A DNA stretch of 52,623 nt. Origin: Afipia sp. (lineage in GTDB: Bacteria > Pseudomonadota > Alphaproteobacteria > Rhizobiales > Xanthobacteraceae). This document shows, piece after piece, positions 29,814 through 38,148 of this stretch. The position numbers were made by a program, and so were the translations under genes. Location of the stretch: positions 1-52,623 of the forward strand of contig JAFKES010000073.1 in NCBI GenBank assembly GCA_017308495.1. The letters are read 5' to 3'. The notes beneath the pieces were generated by a model, which did no database searches, was not told the origin of the DNA, and was given only the letters and a program-made list of their open reading frames with translations. Every line of letters starts with the position of its first letter. Within the stretch, counting starts at the first letter, position 1.

Positions 29814-30614
29814 CTATCGGTGCCCGCTCAGATCGGTGATCGTCGGGTGATCGCCGTTGAGCGGGTTGGCTGGATCACGGGCGTAGCGCAGCGTCTCGAA
29901 CCGCATGGCGCGGGCGTCGATCATCACCAGACGTCCGACCAGGCTCTCGCCGAAACCGACGATCTCGCGGATTGCCTCCAGCGCCATCATCGAGCCGAGC
30001 ACGCCGGCCAGCGCGCCGAGCACGCCGGCCTCCTCGCAGGTCGGCGTCGTGCCGGGCGGCGGCGCTTCCGGAAACAGGCAGCGATAGGTCGGATTGCGCG
30101 CGCCTTCGCCGTTCACGGCATGGGCGCGGATCGTAGTCAGCGACGCATCGAAGACGCCGAGCGCGCCGGTGACCAGGGTCTTGCCGGCGAGGAAGCAGGC
30201 ATCCGACACCAGATAGCGGGTGGCGAAATTGTCCGAGCCATCGACCACCACGTCGTAGCCGCCGACGATCTCCATCGCATTGGCGGCGGCGAGCCGCACC
30301 GCATGGCTGCGCAACGCGACATGCGGATTGAGCGCGCGGATGCGTTCGGCCGCGCTTTCCACCTTGGCGCGCCCGACATCGGCGGTGGCGTGAATGATCT
30401 GACGTTGCAGATTGGACAGCGACACGGCGTCGTCATCGACCACGCCAAGCGTGCCGACCCCGGCGGCGGCGAGATACATCAGCACCGGCGCGCCGAGGCC
30501 GCCCGCGCCGATCACCAGAACGCGCGCCGCTTTCAGCGCCGCCTGTCCGGGGCCGCCGACCTCGCGCAGCACGATATGGCGCGCATAGCGCTCCAGTTCC
30601 TCGGATGTCAGCAT
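29814..30614 (-). CDS. ThiF/MoeB-family adenylyltransferase (MoeB-like)
   Basis: An E1-like enzyme that adenylates the C-terminal Gly-Gly of a sulfur carrier such as MoaD or ThiS. It has the nucleotide-binding GAGGLGAP (36-43), the SNLQRQI motif and the active-site Cys193 in TCEEAGVLG, followed by the usual GVLGSMMALEAI segment. Two features differ from E. coli MoeB. The zinc CxxC pair is reduced to one Cys (YRC, Cys179), and the C-terminal CxxC is replaced by ANPLNGD. Length is 266 residues. No moa or thi genes are adjacent, so the partner protein is unknown. Confidence 0.88.
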   Translation of the reverse strand: MLTSEELERYARHIVLREVGGPGQAALKAARVLVIGAGGLGAPVLMYLAAAGVGTLGVVDDDAVSLSNLQRQIIHATADVGRAKVESAAERIRALNPHVALRSHAVRLAAANAMEIVGGYDVVVDGSDNFATRYLVSDACFLAGKTLVTGALGVFDASLTTIRAHAVNGEGARNPTYRCLFPEAPPPGTTPTCEEAGVLGALAGVLGSMMALEAIREIVGFGESLVGRLVMIDARAMRFETLRYARDPANPLNGDHPTITDLSGHR

Positions 30615-30719
30615 GCGTTCTCGTCACTCTTGCGCCGGCGGCTGTGCGGCCGGTCCATCGAACCATCGCGCCGTTGTCGCCGACAAATCATCTATGCTTA
30701 AGTGCGCTTCATACCAGTT

Positions 30720-32090
30720 ATGAGCCTCCCGATGAAACTGCCGTTCGTCACCACGGCGCTGCTGGCGGCCCTGACCGGCTCCGCCGCGGCCCAGACGCCG
30801 CAGGTGAGACCTGCGCAACCTGCCCAAAAGCCGGTCGCGCAGACGCCGCATGCCGCGCCGAAAGCCGCGGCGACGAACCCGAAGGAGCAGGCCGAGCGCC
30901 TCGCGCTCCAGTCCGACCTCGCCTGGGTCAGCCTCTACAACGGCGCGATCAACGGCGAAGCCGGCGAGCGGCTGACGGCGGCCGTCAAGGCATTCCAGAA
31001 GGATCAGGGCGCGAAGGAGACCGGCACGCTCAGCCCGCAGGAGCGCGCCGCGCTCGCGCTGGCCGCGAAGACGCTGCAGGACGGTGTCGGCTGGCGGATC
31101 GTCAACGATCCGGCCAGCGGCGCGCGCATCGGCCTGCCGTCGAAACTGGTGCCGACCTTTCTCAGCGACGCCACCGGCAGCAAATGGTCGTCCACGACCG
31201 GCAGCATCCAGATCGCCTTCGCCCGCCGCAAGGAGACCAGCGCCACCACCGCGACCGTCGCCGACCGGGAGCGCAAACTCAACGCGCGCAAGACCGACTA
31301 CAGCGCGGTGCGGCCGGATTTCTTCGTGTTGTCGGGATCGCAGGGTCTGAAGAAGTTCGACATCCGCGGCCAGATCCGCAACGATGAAGTCCGCGTCCTG
31401 ACCATCCTTTACGATCAGGCCACTGAAGGCACGATGATCCCGGTGACAGTGGCGATGTCGAGCGCCTTCGTGCCCTTTCCCGCCGGCCCGCAGGCGCAGA
31501 CCGCGCCGCCGCCGCGCAAGAAAGTGGAATACTCCACCGGCCTCGTCGTCAGCGCCGATGGCGCCATCGTCGCCGACCGCGCCGCCACCGACGGCTGCAT
31601 GACCATTGCTGTCGTCGGCCATGGCAACGCCACCCGCATCGCCGACGATCCGGCGCACGATCTGGCGCTGCTGCGTATCTATGGCGCGAACGGACTGACG
31701 CCGCTCGTCCTCGCCGGTTCGGGCGCGGTCGGATCGCCTCTCACCATCACCGGCATCGCCGATCCGCGGGACCAGGGCGGCAGCAACGCCGTGACCCAAT
31801 CGCGCGTGACCGCGACCCCGGCGGGCGGCGAGACCGTGCTGTCGCCGGAGCCCGGGCCCGGCTTCTCCGGCGCCGCCGCCTTCGACAGTAAAGGGGCGTT
31901 CGCCGGACTGGTGCGGCTGAAAGCCGCGATGGTCGCCGGCCCCGCGGGCACGCCGTTGCCGCCGCTGGCGGTGCTGGTCCCGGCCGATGCGGTGCGCGCC
32001 TTCCTCACCGCCAAGGGCGTGACACTGACGACGTCGGCCCCGGCCGAAGCCAAAGCCGCGGCGCTGCGGCTGATCTGCGTCAGGAAATAA
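30720..32090 (+). CDS. Exported trypsin-fold protein with peptidoglycan-binding-like domain, catalytic His missing
   Basis: This protein of about 456 residues has a signal peptide (KLPFVTTALLAALTGSAAAQ), a Pro/Ala-rich linker and a peptidoglycan-binding-domain-like helical segment (about 60-120, LQSDLAWVSLYNGAINGEAG). A trypsin/HtrA-like domain follows in the last 200 residues. Asp314 (HDLALLRIYG) and Ser383 (GFSGAAAF) occupy catalytic positions. Where the family has TNAHV, this protein reads ADRAA (about 285-289), so the catalytic His is absent. Protease activity is therefore doubtful and a binding role is more likely. The start may be ATG 30720 or ATG 30732. It is divergent from the MoeB-like gene. 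Confidence 0.78.
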   Translation: MSLPMKLPFVTTALLAALTGSAAAQTPQVRPAQPAQKPVAQTPHAAPKAAATNPKEQAERLALQSDLAWVSLYNGAINGEAGERLTAAVKAFQKDQGAKETGTLSPQERAALALAAKTLQDGVGWRIVNDPASGARIGLPSKLVPTFLSDATGSKWSSTTGSIQIAFARRKETSATTATVADRERKLNARKTDYSAVRPDFFVLSGSQGLKKFDIRGQIRNDEVRVLTILYDQATEGTMIPVTVAMSSAFVPFPAGPQAQTAPPPRKKVEYSTGLVVSADGAIVADRAATDGCMTIAVVGHGNATRIADDPAHDLALLRIYGANGLTPLVLAGSGAVGSPLTITGIADPRDQGGSNAVTQSRVTATPAGGETVLSPEPGPGFSGAAAFDSKGAFAGLVRLKAAMVAGPAGTPLPPLAVLVPADAVRAFLTAKGVTLTTSAPAEAKAAALRLICVRK

Positions 32091-32111
32091 TCCGGCGGCC
32101 AGCGAAATGGC

Positions 32112-32132
32112 GGTGATTGCATTGCAATCACC
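32112..32132. promoter_or_regulatory. Perfect palindrome with TGATTGCA half-site
   Basis: Arms GGTGATTGCA (32112-32121) and TGCAATCACC (32123-32132) flank a single central T. It lies between two converging genes, 22 bp after the stop of the trypsin-fold gene. It shares the half-site TGATTGCA/TGCAATCA with the inverted repeat in front of coaBC at 36038-36064, but in the opposite relative order. It has no T-run and so is not a typical terminator. It may be a protein-binding site. Confidence 0.45.
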
Positions 32133-32286
32133 TCGCACCCGGCGACCAAAACGCATCCGCACAAAGCCGTCACCATTTGGCCTCATGCGCCGCAGCCGGT
32201 CACCGTCTGGACATGTCGTCGGCGCGGCGATTTCGGCCGACGCGAGACCCGCAGCGGTCGGCTCTCGCCGCACCGAGCCAAGGCCG

Positions 32287-33168
32287 TCACTTCTGGCAGA
32301 CGGGACACCAGAACGTCGAGCGGCCGTTCTGCGTGAAGCGCCGGACGACGCCCTTGCACGTCGGCGTTTTGCACGGCTCGCCCTCGCGGTCGTAGACTAG
32401 GAACGAATGCTGGAAATAGCCAAGCTCGCCGTCGGTCTGACGATGATCGCGCAGCGACGAGCCGCCCGCCTTGATCGCCGCGTTGAGGACGGCATGAATC
32501 GAATCGACCAGACGCCGGGCGTGGTCGGTCGGCGCGCCGTTGCGCGCGGCCAGCGTCGAGGCCCGTCGCTTCGGCGACAGATGCGCGCGGAACAGTCCTT
32601 CGCACACATAGATGTTGCCGAGGCCCGCCACCACGCGCTGATCGAGCAGCGCTGCCTTGAGGCTGGTCGCCTTGCCGGCGCAGGCCCCCGCCAGCATCGC
32701 CGCATCGAAGGCATTGCCGAGCGGCTCCGGGCCGAGACCCTTCAGCATCGGCTCGCTGTCGATCCCGCTCCGCGCCACGATCTTCATGAAGCCGAAGCGC
32801 CGCGGATCGTTGAACGCGATCACCGCGCCCGAGGCCATATGGAAGACGACATGATCGTGGGTGCGGTTCTCGCTGCGCGGATAGTGGAAATCCCCCGGCG
32901 TGGTTTCACCCTCCGGCAACGTCACGCGGAACGAGCCGGACATGCCGAGATGCATCACCAGCACGTCGCCGCTGTCCAGATCGGCCAGCAGATATTTGGC
33001 GCGGCGGCCGAGGCCGGTCACCACGCGGCCGTCGAGGCGCGCGGCGAAATCTTTCTGAAACGGGAAACGCAGATCGGCGCGCCGCGTCTCCACCCGCGCC
33101 AGGCGCTGGCCCTCCATCACCGGCTGCAGGCCGCGGCGGACAGTTTCGACCTCGGGCAATTCAGGCAT
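32287..33168 (-). CDS. mutM: Formamidopyrimidine-DNA glycosylase
   Basis: MutM (Fpg) removes 8-oxoguanine and other oxidised purines and then cleaves the abasic site. The protein starts [14 protein letters not shown]; Pro2 is the catalytic imine-forming residue after Met removal and Glu3 follows. The conserved Lys lies in GRRAKYLL, and the helix-two-turns-helix is in the central part ([14 protein letters not shown]). The zinc finger ends the protein: CKTPTC and then WCPVCQK. Length is 293 residues. It starts 18 bp before the end of the neighbouring glyoxalase-like gene on the same strand. Confidence 0.97.
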   Translation of the reverse strand: MPELPEVETVRRGLQPVMEGQRLARVETRRADLRFPFQKDFAARLDGRVVTGLGRRAKYLLADLDSGDVLVMHLGMSGSFRVTLPEGETTPGDFHYPRSENRTHDHVVFHMASGAVIAFNDPRRFGFMKIVARSGIDSEPMLKGLGPEPLGNAFDAAMLAGACAGKATSLKAALLDQRVVAGLGNIYVCEGLFRAHLSPKRRASTLAARNGAPTDHARRLVDSIHAVLNAAIKAGGSSLRDHRQTDGELGYFQHSFLVYDREGEPCKTPTCKGVVRRFTQNGRSTFWCPVCQK

Positions 33169-33185
33169 GGGCTGCGCTCATCGGA

Positions 33186-33572
33186 TCACGCTGATGCCGA
33201 GGCCGTTGTCGGCTCGCTGAAAGTGATGTGGTTGGAGAACGGATCGTACACCGTCATCGTGGTCGCACCCCATGGCTGATTCTCTAGACCGGGGCGCATG
33301 TAGTTGTAGCCTTTCGCCGCCAGTTCGGCGTGGTATTCGGCCAGTCCCGCCGTCTCGACGTGGATATGAACGCCGGGCGAACCGTCGCCATGATGCTCGC
33401 TGAGGTAAAGCTGGATGCCGCCGCGCGAGATTCCCATGAACAGCGGCAATTCCGGCTCGAAACGATGCTCGAAGTCGACCGCAAAGCCGAGATAGTCGAA
33501 ATAGAACTCGCGGGCCTTGCGGACATCGAACATCCGCAGGATGGGAATGACCCGGCTGAAAGTGATCGGCAT
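33186..33572 (-). CDS. Glyoxalase/bleomycin-resistance-fold protein
   Basis: A 128-residue vicinal oxygen chelate fold protein. The segments PILRMFDVRKAREFYFDYLGF and GVHIHVE, and the C-terminal VYDPFSNHITFSE, are characteristic of the glyoxalase/BRP superfamily. The start at 33572 (MPITFSRVIP) is set by GGAGGTGCCG directly upstream on the minus strand. Proteins of this type include bleomycin-binding proteins and small dioxygenase-like enzymes, and the actual ligand is not evident. Its stop is 17 bp before the mutM start, so the two are likely co-transcribed. Confidence 0.88.
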   Translation of the reverse strand: MPITFSRVIPILRMFDVRKAREFYFDYLGFAVDFEHRFEPELPLFMGISRGGIQLYLSEHHGDGSPGVHIHVETAGLAEYHAELAAKGYNYMRPGLENQPWGATTMTVYDPFSNHITFSEPTTASASA

Positions 33573-33701
33573 CGGCACCTCCGAAGGCGACTGGCGCATT
33601 AACCTTGACGTCATACGGCCGCCCCGCCGCACCCCGCAAGGGGCTGTAGCGCGCCGCCGCGCGGCGGGCTATGGTCCCGCCGCAAAAGCCGCCTGGATTG
33701 G

Positions 33702-34469
33702 ATGAGTATGGAACGGCCCGACGGAACGACGCATTTCGGCTTCCGCGACGTGGAGCTTGGCGACAAGCAGACGCTGGTGAACGAGGTGTTTCACAGCGTC
33801 GCGAAGCGCTACGACCTGATGAACGATCTGATGTCCGGTGGCATGCACCGGCTCTGGAAAGAAGCCATGGTCACCGCGCTGAACCCGCCGCGCTCGGACG
33901 CGCCGTTCGCGCTGCTCGACGTCGCCGGCGGCACCGGCGACATTTCGTTCCGGGCGGCCAAGGCTGCGGGCGCCGGATTTCACGCCACCGTCTGCGACAT
34001 CAACGGCGAGATGCTGGCGGTTGGGCGCGAACGCGCCGCGGCGCAGCACCTCGACCATCAGGTCTCGTTCGTGGAGGGCAATGCCGAATCCCTCGCCTTT
34101 CCCGACAGGAGCTTCGACGCCTACACCATCGCCTTCGGCATCCGCAACGTGCCACGGATTCCGCTGGCGCTCAGCGAAGCCTACCGCGCGCTCAAGCCGG
34201 GCGGACGCTTCCTGTGCCTCGAATTTTCCTCGGTGGACGTGCCGGGACTCGACAAGCTCTATGACCTGTTCTCGTTCAAGGTGATCCCGCCGATGGGACG
34301 CGCCATCACCGGCGACGCCGACTCCTACCGCTATCTCGTCGAGTCGATCCGCCAGTTTCCCAGACCCAACGCTTTCGCCGATATGATCCGCGCCGCCGGC
34401 TTCGCGCGGGTGAAATACGAACTCATGTCCGGCGGCATCGTCGCGCTTCATTCGGGTTGGCGTTTGTGA
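33702..34469 (+). CDS. ubiE: Demethylmenaquinone/ubiquinone C-methyltransferase UbiE
   Basis: A SAM-dependent methyltransferase that adds the C2-methyl group in ubiquinone biosynthesis. Family motifs are [25 protein letters not shown], the SAM-binding [13 protein letters not shown], and [31 protein letters not shown] (in part). The C-terminal MRAxG-like region ends [12 protein letters not shown]. The length of 255 residues is typical. The start could be 33702 or the in-frame ATG at 33708. Its stop overlaps the GTG start of ubiB, which indicates translational coupling. Confidence 0.95.
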   Translation: MSMERPDGTTHFGFRDVELGDKQTLVNEVFHSVAKRYDLMNDLMSGGMHRLWKEAMVTALNPPRSDAPFALLDVAGGTGDISFRAAKAAGAGFHATVCDINGEMLAVGRERAAAQHLDHQVSFVEGNAESLAFPDRSFDAYTIAFGIRNVPRIPLALSEAYRALKPGGRFLCLEFSSVDVPGLDKLYDLFSFKVIPPMGRAITGDADSYRYLVESIRQFPRPNAFADMIRAAGFARVKYELMSGGIVALHSGWRL

Positions 34470-36037
34470 TCGCAGCTCTCGTGCATACCGCGCGGCTGAC
34501 GCGCGCGGCCTATGTGTTCGCGCGCGAAGGCGTGTTCGGCTTCGCCGATCCCGCGACGCTGCCGCCACAGGCGCAGCTCGCGATTCGGCTGGCGCGGCTG
34601 ATCGAGCGGCGCAACGCGGCCGCCGCCGGACGGCTGTCGCGGGCGCTGACGCGGCTCGGCCCCACTTACGTCAAGCTCGGCCAGTTCCTCGCCACCCGGC
34701 CCGACGTGATCGGCGTCGCGATGGCCCGCGACCTCGAAAACCTGCAGGATCGCGTCGCGCCGTTTCCGCAGGCACAAGCCGAAGCCGTGATCGCCACAGC
34801 ATTCGGCAAGCCGGTGGCGCAGGTGTTTTCCAGCTTCGGCACGCCGGTCGCCGCCGCCTCTATCGCGCAGGTGCACCGCGCCGAAATCAGCCGGGACGGC
34901 GGGCCGACGTCCGTTGCGGTGAAGGTCTTGCGGCCCAATGTCGGCAACCGGTTTCGCAAGGACCTCGGCGACCTGATGTTCGCGGCGCGCCGGATGGAAG
35001 CTGTGTCCACCGAAGCGCAGCGGCTGCGCCCGATCGAGATCGTCGACACGCTGGCGCGCTCGGTGGCGATGGAGATGGACCTGCGACTGGAGGCCGCGGC
35101 GCTGTCCGAGATGGCGGAGAACACAGTCGACGATCCCGACTTTCGTGTGCCGGCGGTGGACTGGGACCGCACCAGCCATCACGTGCTGACCATGGAATGG
35201 ATCGACGGCATCGCGCTCAACGACCGCGCCAAGCTCGAAGCCGCCGGCATCGACCTGCCCGACCTCGGCCGCAAGGTGATCCAGAACTTCCTGCGCCACG
35301 CGCTGCGCGACGGCTTCTTCCATGCCGACATGCATCCCGGCAACCTGTTCGTCGATACGGCCGGACGGCTGGTGGCGGTGGATTTCGGCATCATGGGCCG
35401 GCTCGGCCTCAAGGAGCGGCGTTTCCTCGCCGAAATCCTGCTCGGCTTCATCACCCGCGATTATCGCCGCGTCGCCGAGGTTCATTTCGAGGCCGGCTAT
35501 GTGCCGGCGCATCATTCGGTGGAGAATTTCGCGCAGGCCATCCGCGCCATCGGCGAGCCCATCCACAACCGCTCCGCCGACGAAATCTCGATGGCGAAGC
35601 TGCTGTCGCTGCTGCTCGAAGTTACCGGCCTGTTCGACATGCGGACACGGCCGGAGCTGATCCTGCTGCAGAAGACCATGGTGGTGGTCGAGGGCGTGGC
35701 GCGCGGCTTCGACCCCAAGCTCGACATCTGGACCACCGCCGATCCGGTGGTGCGCGAATGGATTTCGCGCAATCTCGGCCCTGTCGGCCGGATCGAGGGC
35801 GTGGTGACCGGAGCCGGCGAGCTGGGCCGGGTGCTGTCGGGCCTGCCAGCGATTGCCGCGCGCTCGGTCGCGGTGCTCAACCAGTTCGACACGATGACCC
35901 GCGACGGCCTCGTGCTGTCGCCGGAGACCGTGGCCGCTATCGGCAAGGCGGAGGCGCGACGCAACCGCTGGCAGACCGCGGCACTGTGGGTGATCGCCCT
36001 GACGTTTCTCGGCATCCTGTGGTCCCTGCATCGATAG
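34466..36037 (+). CDS. ubiB: Ubiquinone biosynthesis regulatory kinase-like ATPase UbiB
   Basis: UbiB is an ADCK-type atypical kinase/ATPase in the inner membrane that supports ubiquinone synthesis. The family motifs are the KxGQ motif in [13 protein letters not shown], the Ala-rich loop [11 protein letters not shown], the invariant Lys in [17 protein letters not shown] and the DFG-like VDFGIMG. One hydrophobic segment lies near the C-terminus ([14 protein letters not shown]). The GTG start at 34466 overlaps the ubiE stop (GTGA); a TTG at 34457 is an alternative. Length is about 523 residues. The palindrome in front of coaBC begins at the base after its stop codon. Confidence 0.93.
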   Translation: MIAALVHTARLTRAAYVFAREGVFGFADPATLPPQAQLAIRLARLIERRNAAAAGRLSRALTRLGPTYVKLGQFLATRPDVIGVAMARDLENLQDRVAPFPQAQAEAVIATAFGKPVAQVFSSFGTPVAAASIAQVHRAEISRDGGPTSVAVKVLRPNVGNRFRKDLGDLMFAARRMEAVSTEAQRLRPIEIVDTLARSVAMEMDLRLEAAALSEMAENTVDDPDFRVPAVDWDRTSHHVLTMEWIDGIALNDRAKLEAAGIDLPDLGRKVIQNFLRHALRDGFFHADMHPGNLFVDTAGRLVAVDFGIMGRLGLKERRFLAEILLGFITRDYRRVAEVHFEAGYVPAHHSVENFAQAIRAIGEPIHNRSADEISMAKLLSLLLEVTGLFDMRTRPELILLQKTMVVVEGVARGFDPKLDIWTTADPVVREWISRNLGPVGRIEGVVTGAGELGRVLSGLPAIAARSVAVLNQFDTMTRDGLVLSPETVAAIGKAEARRNRWQTAALWVIALTFLGILWSLHR

Positions 36038-36064
36038 CATTGCAATCACGATTTGATTGCAATG
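36038..36064. promoter_or_regulatory. Perfect 11-bp inverted repeat before coaBC, candidate operator
   Basis: Left arm CATTGCAATCA (36038-36048) and right arm TGATTGCAATG (36054-36064) are exact reverse complements around the spacer CGATT. The element starts 1 bp after the ubiB stop and ends 40 bp before the coaBC ATG. It overlaps a possible promoter (TTGCAA at 36040-36045 and TGAAAT at 36063-36068, 17 bp apart). Dyad operators in the promoter are what RHH antitoxins usually bind, and the coaBC product carries an RHH domain, so autoregulation is the natural inference. Confidence 0.6.
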
Positions 36065-36103
36065 AAATCATTTGCTAGGAACGAGCCCTCCGGGAGCAGG
36101 ATC

Positions 36104-37552
36104 ATGGCAAGCCTCACCGTCCGCAAACTCGATGACGCCCTCAAGGCCAGCCTGCGGTTGCGCGCGGCGCGCAACGGGCGCTCGGTCGAAGACGAGGTGC
36201 GGGCCATCCTGCGCGAGGCCGCGGAGGGGCCTGCCGCGACACCAAGAGCTCCCGAAGTGAAGGCCGCCGCCATGCGGCCGGAGCGCACCCATGCCGCCGC
36301 AGGCCGGCCGCGTGTCACCCTGATCATCGGCGGCGGCATCGCCGCCTACAAGGCGCTGGACCTGATCCGCCGGCTCAAGGATCGCGGCTTCCATGTCCGC
36401 TGCGTCATGACCCGCGCCGCGCAGCAATTCGTCGCGCCGCTGACCGCCGGCGCGCTGGCGGACGAGCGCTGTTACACCGATCTGTTCGACCCCCAGAGCG
36501 AGTTCGATGCCGGGCACATCCGGCTGGCGCGCGACACCGACCTGATCGTGGTCGCCCCCGCCACCGCTGACCTGATGGCTAAGATGGCGCAGGGCCATGC
36601 CGACGATCTCGCCACCGCGATCCTGCTCGCCACCAACCGGGCGGTGCTGCTGGCCCCCGCGATGAACCCGCTGATGTGGGCCAACGCCGCGACCAAACGC
36701 AACGTGGCTCAACTCGCCCGCGACGGCGCCCATTTCATCGGACCCAATTCCGGCGAAATGGCCGAAGCCAACGAGGCCGGCCTCGGCCGCATGTCCGAAC
36801 CGCTGGAGATCGCCGCAGCCGCCGCGACACTGCTGCGGCCGCCACCCGGACCGCTGACCGGCAAGCACATCCTCATCACCGCCGGACCGACCCACGAGCC
36901 GATCGACCCGGTGCGCTACATCGCGAACCGCTCCTCGGGCAAGCAAGGCTTCGCCATCGCCGCCGCCGCCGCGCAGGCCGGTGCGGACGTGACGCTCATT
37001 GCGGGGCCGGTAGACCTCGACGATCCGCCCGGCGTCCGTGTCATCCGCGTGGAATCGGCACGCGACATGCTGGCGCAAGTGGAGGCGGCGCTGCCGGTGG
37101 ACATCGCGATCTTCGCCGCGGCAGTTGCCGACTGGCGCGTCGCCAACGCCGGCGAACAGAAGATCAAGAAGACCGCGCAGGGCATGCCGCCGCTGCAGCT
37201 GACGGAGAATCCCGACATTCTCGCCACGGTGTCGAAGCTCACGCATAACCGGCCGCCGCTGGTGATCGGCTTCGCCGCCGAGACCGAGCACCTGATCGAC
37301 AACGCCACCGCCAAGCTCAAGCGCAAGGGCTGCGACTGGATCGTCGCCAACGACGTCTCGCCCGCAACCGGCGTGATGGGCGGCGACCGCAACACGGTTC
37401 ACGTTCTCACCCGCGCCGACGCGGACGTCGCAATCGATTCCGTTTCAGTCGATTCCGTTTCAGTCGATTCATGGCCGGTGATGACCAAGGACGAGGTCGC
37501 CACAGCGCTCGTCGCCAAAATCGCCGCCACCACAGGACACCCGCCCGCATGA
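36104..37552 (+). CDS. coaBC: CoaBC (phosphopantothenoylcysteine synthetase/decarboxylase) with N-terminal RHH antitoxin-like domain
   Basis: CoaBC makes 4'-phosphopantothenoylcysteine and decarboxylates it to 4'-phosphopantetheine in coenzyme A synthesis. The 482-residue protein has three parts. Residues 1-42 look like a FitA/VapB-type ribbon-helix-helix domain (strand ASLTVRKL, then helices [16 protein letters not shown] and [16 protein letters not shown]). A Pro/Ala-rich linker (43-70) follows. The CoaC flavoprotein domain has [12 protein letters not shown], His138 and the PAMN motif (Asn188); the CoaB domain has [10 protein letters not shown] and KIKK (353-356). E. coli CoaBC is about 406 residues. 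GGAGCAGGATC before 36104 supports this start. A 15-bp tandem duplication gives [12 protein letters not shown] (445-456). The stop overlaps the dut ATG. Confidence 0.92.
   Translation: MASLTVRKLDDALKASLRLRAARNGRSVEDEVRAILREAAEGPAATPRAPEVKAAAMRPERTHAAAGRPRVTLIIGGGIAAYKALDLIRRLKDRGFHVRCVMTRAAQQFVAPLTAGALADERCYTDLFDPQSEFDAGHIRLARDTDLIVVAPATADLMAKMAQGHADDLATAILLATNRAVLLAPAMNPLMWANAATKRNVAQLARDGAHFIGPNSGEMAEANEAGLGRMSEPLEIAAAAATLLRPPPGPLTGKHILITAGPTHEPIDPVRYIANRSSGKQGFAIAAAAAQAGADVTLIAGPVDLDDPPGVRVIRVESARDMLAQVEAALPVDIAIFAAAVADWRVANAGEQKIKKTAQGMPPLQLTENPDILATVSKLTHNRPPLVIGFAAETEHLIDNATAKLKRKGCDWIVANDVSPATGVMGGDRNTVHVLTRADADVAIDSVSVDSVSVDSWPVMTKDEVATALVAKIAATTGHPPA
37434..37471 (+). repeat. 15-bp in-frame tandem repeat inside coaBC
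   Basis: The 15-mer TCGATTCCGTTTCAG occurs at 37434-37448 and 37449-37463, followed by a partial third copy (TCGATTCA). As 15 is a multiple of three, it duplicates DSVSV in the CoaB C-terminal region without breaking the frame. It looks like a recent slippage duplication. Confidence 0.85.
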
Positions 37553-38007
37553 CCGCCTCCGTCACCGTCGAACTGCAGCGCCTGCCCCACGCCGAAGGAC
37601 TGGCGCTGCCGGCCTACCAGACCGCCCACGCCGCCGGCCTCGATCTCCTCGCCGCAGTGCCCGAGGACCAGCCGATGACGCTGGCCGCGGGCCAGCACGC
37701 GCTGGTGCCGACCGGACTGATGATCGCACTGCCGCCGGGCTACGAGGCGCAGGTGCGGCCGCGCTCGGGGTTGGCGCTCAAACACGGCGTCACCGTGCTC
37801 AATGCGCCGGGCACCGTGGACGCCGACTATCGCGGCGAGGTCGCGGTGCTGCTGATCAATCACGGCGCGGAGCCGTTCACGATCCGCCGCGGCGAGCGCA
37901 TCGCGCAGATGGTGGTCGCGCCGGTCACCGCAGCGAACCTCGTAGAGGTCGCGACTCTTTCAGCCACGGAGCGCGGCGGCGGCGGCTTCGGTTCCACCGG
38001 GCGCTAG
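37549..38007 (+). CDS. dut: dUTP diphosphatase
   Basis: Dut hydrolyses dUTP to dUMP and pyrophosphate, keeping uracil out of DNA and feeding dTMP synthesis. The five trimeric dUTPase motifs are present in order: [10 protein letters not shown] (motif 1), [10 protein letters not shown] (2), [11 protein letters not shown] (3, with the catalytic Asp), GERIAQMVV (4) and [11 protein letters not shown] (5, which caps the active site). Length is 152 residues. The ATG overlaps the coaBC stop (ATGA), so the two genes are translationally coupled; the coaBC-dut (dfp-dut) pair is conserved in many bacteria. Confidence 0.97.
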   Translation: MTASVTVELQRLPHAEGLALPAYQTAHAAGLDLLAAVPEDQPMTLAAGQHALVPTGLMIALPPGYEAQVRPRSGLALKHGVTVLNAPGTVDADYRGEVAVLLINHGAEPFTIRRGERIAQMVVAPVTAANLVEVATLSATERGGGGFGSTGR

Positions 38008-38148
38008 GACCGCGCGAATCGCACCGTACAAGGACCGGCAACACCCATTATTTTGCCGCAGGATTCACGTTCACGGTCTGGACTCTTACCCCGCGAGTCC
38101 CGATGGGGATATTGTCATTCGATTCGTGAGCGGCGGTTGGGACAGGTC

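Noticed and set aside
32112-32132. Terminator for the trypsin-fold gene or mutM
   Set aside because: The palindrome has AT-rich arms, a one-base centre and no T-run, so it is a weak hairpin and a better protein-binding site.
36104-36330. A separate RHH antitoxin gene before coaBC
   Set aside because: The RHH part continues in frame without a stop or second ribosome-binding site into CoaBC, so it is one protein. No toxin gene follows or precedes.
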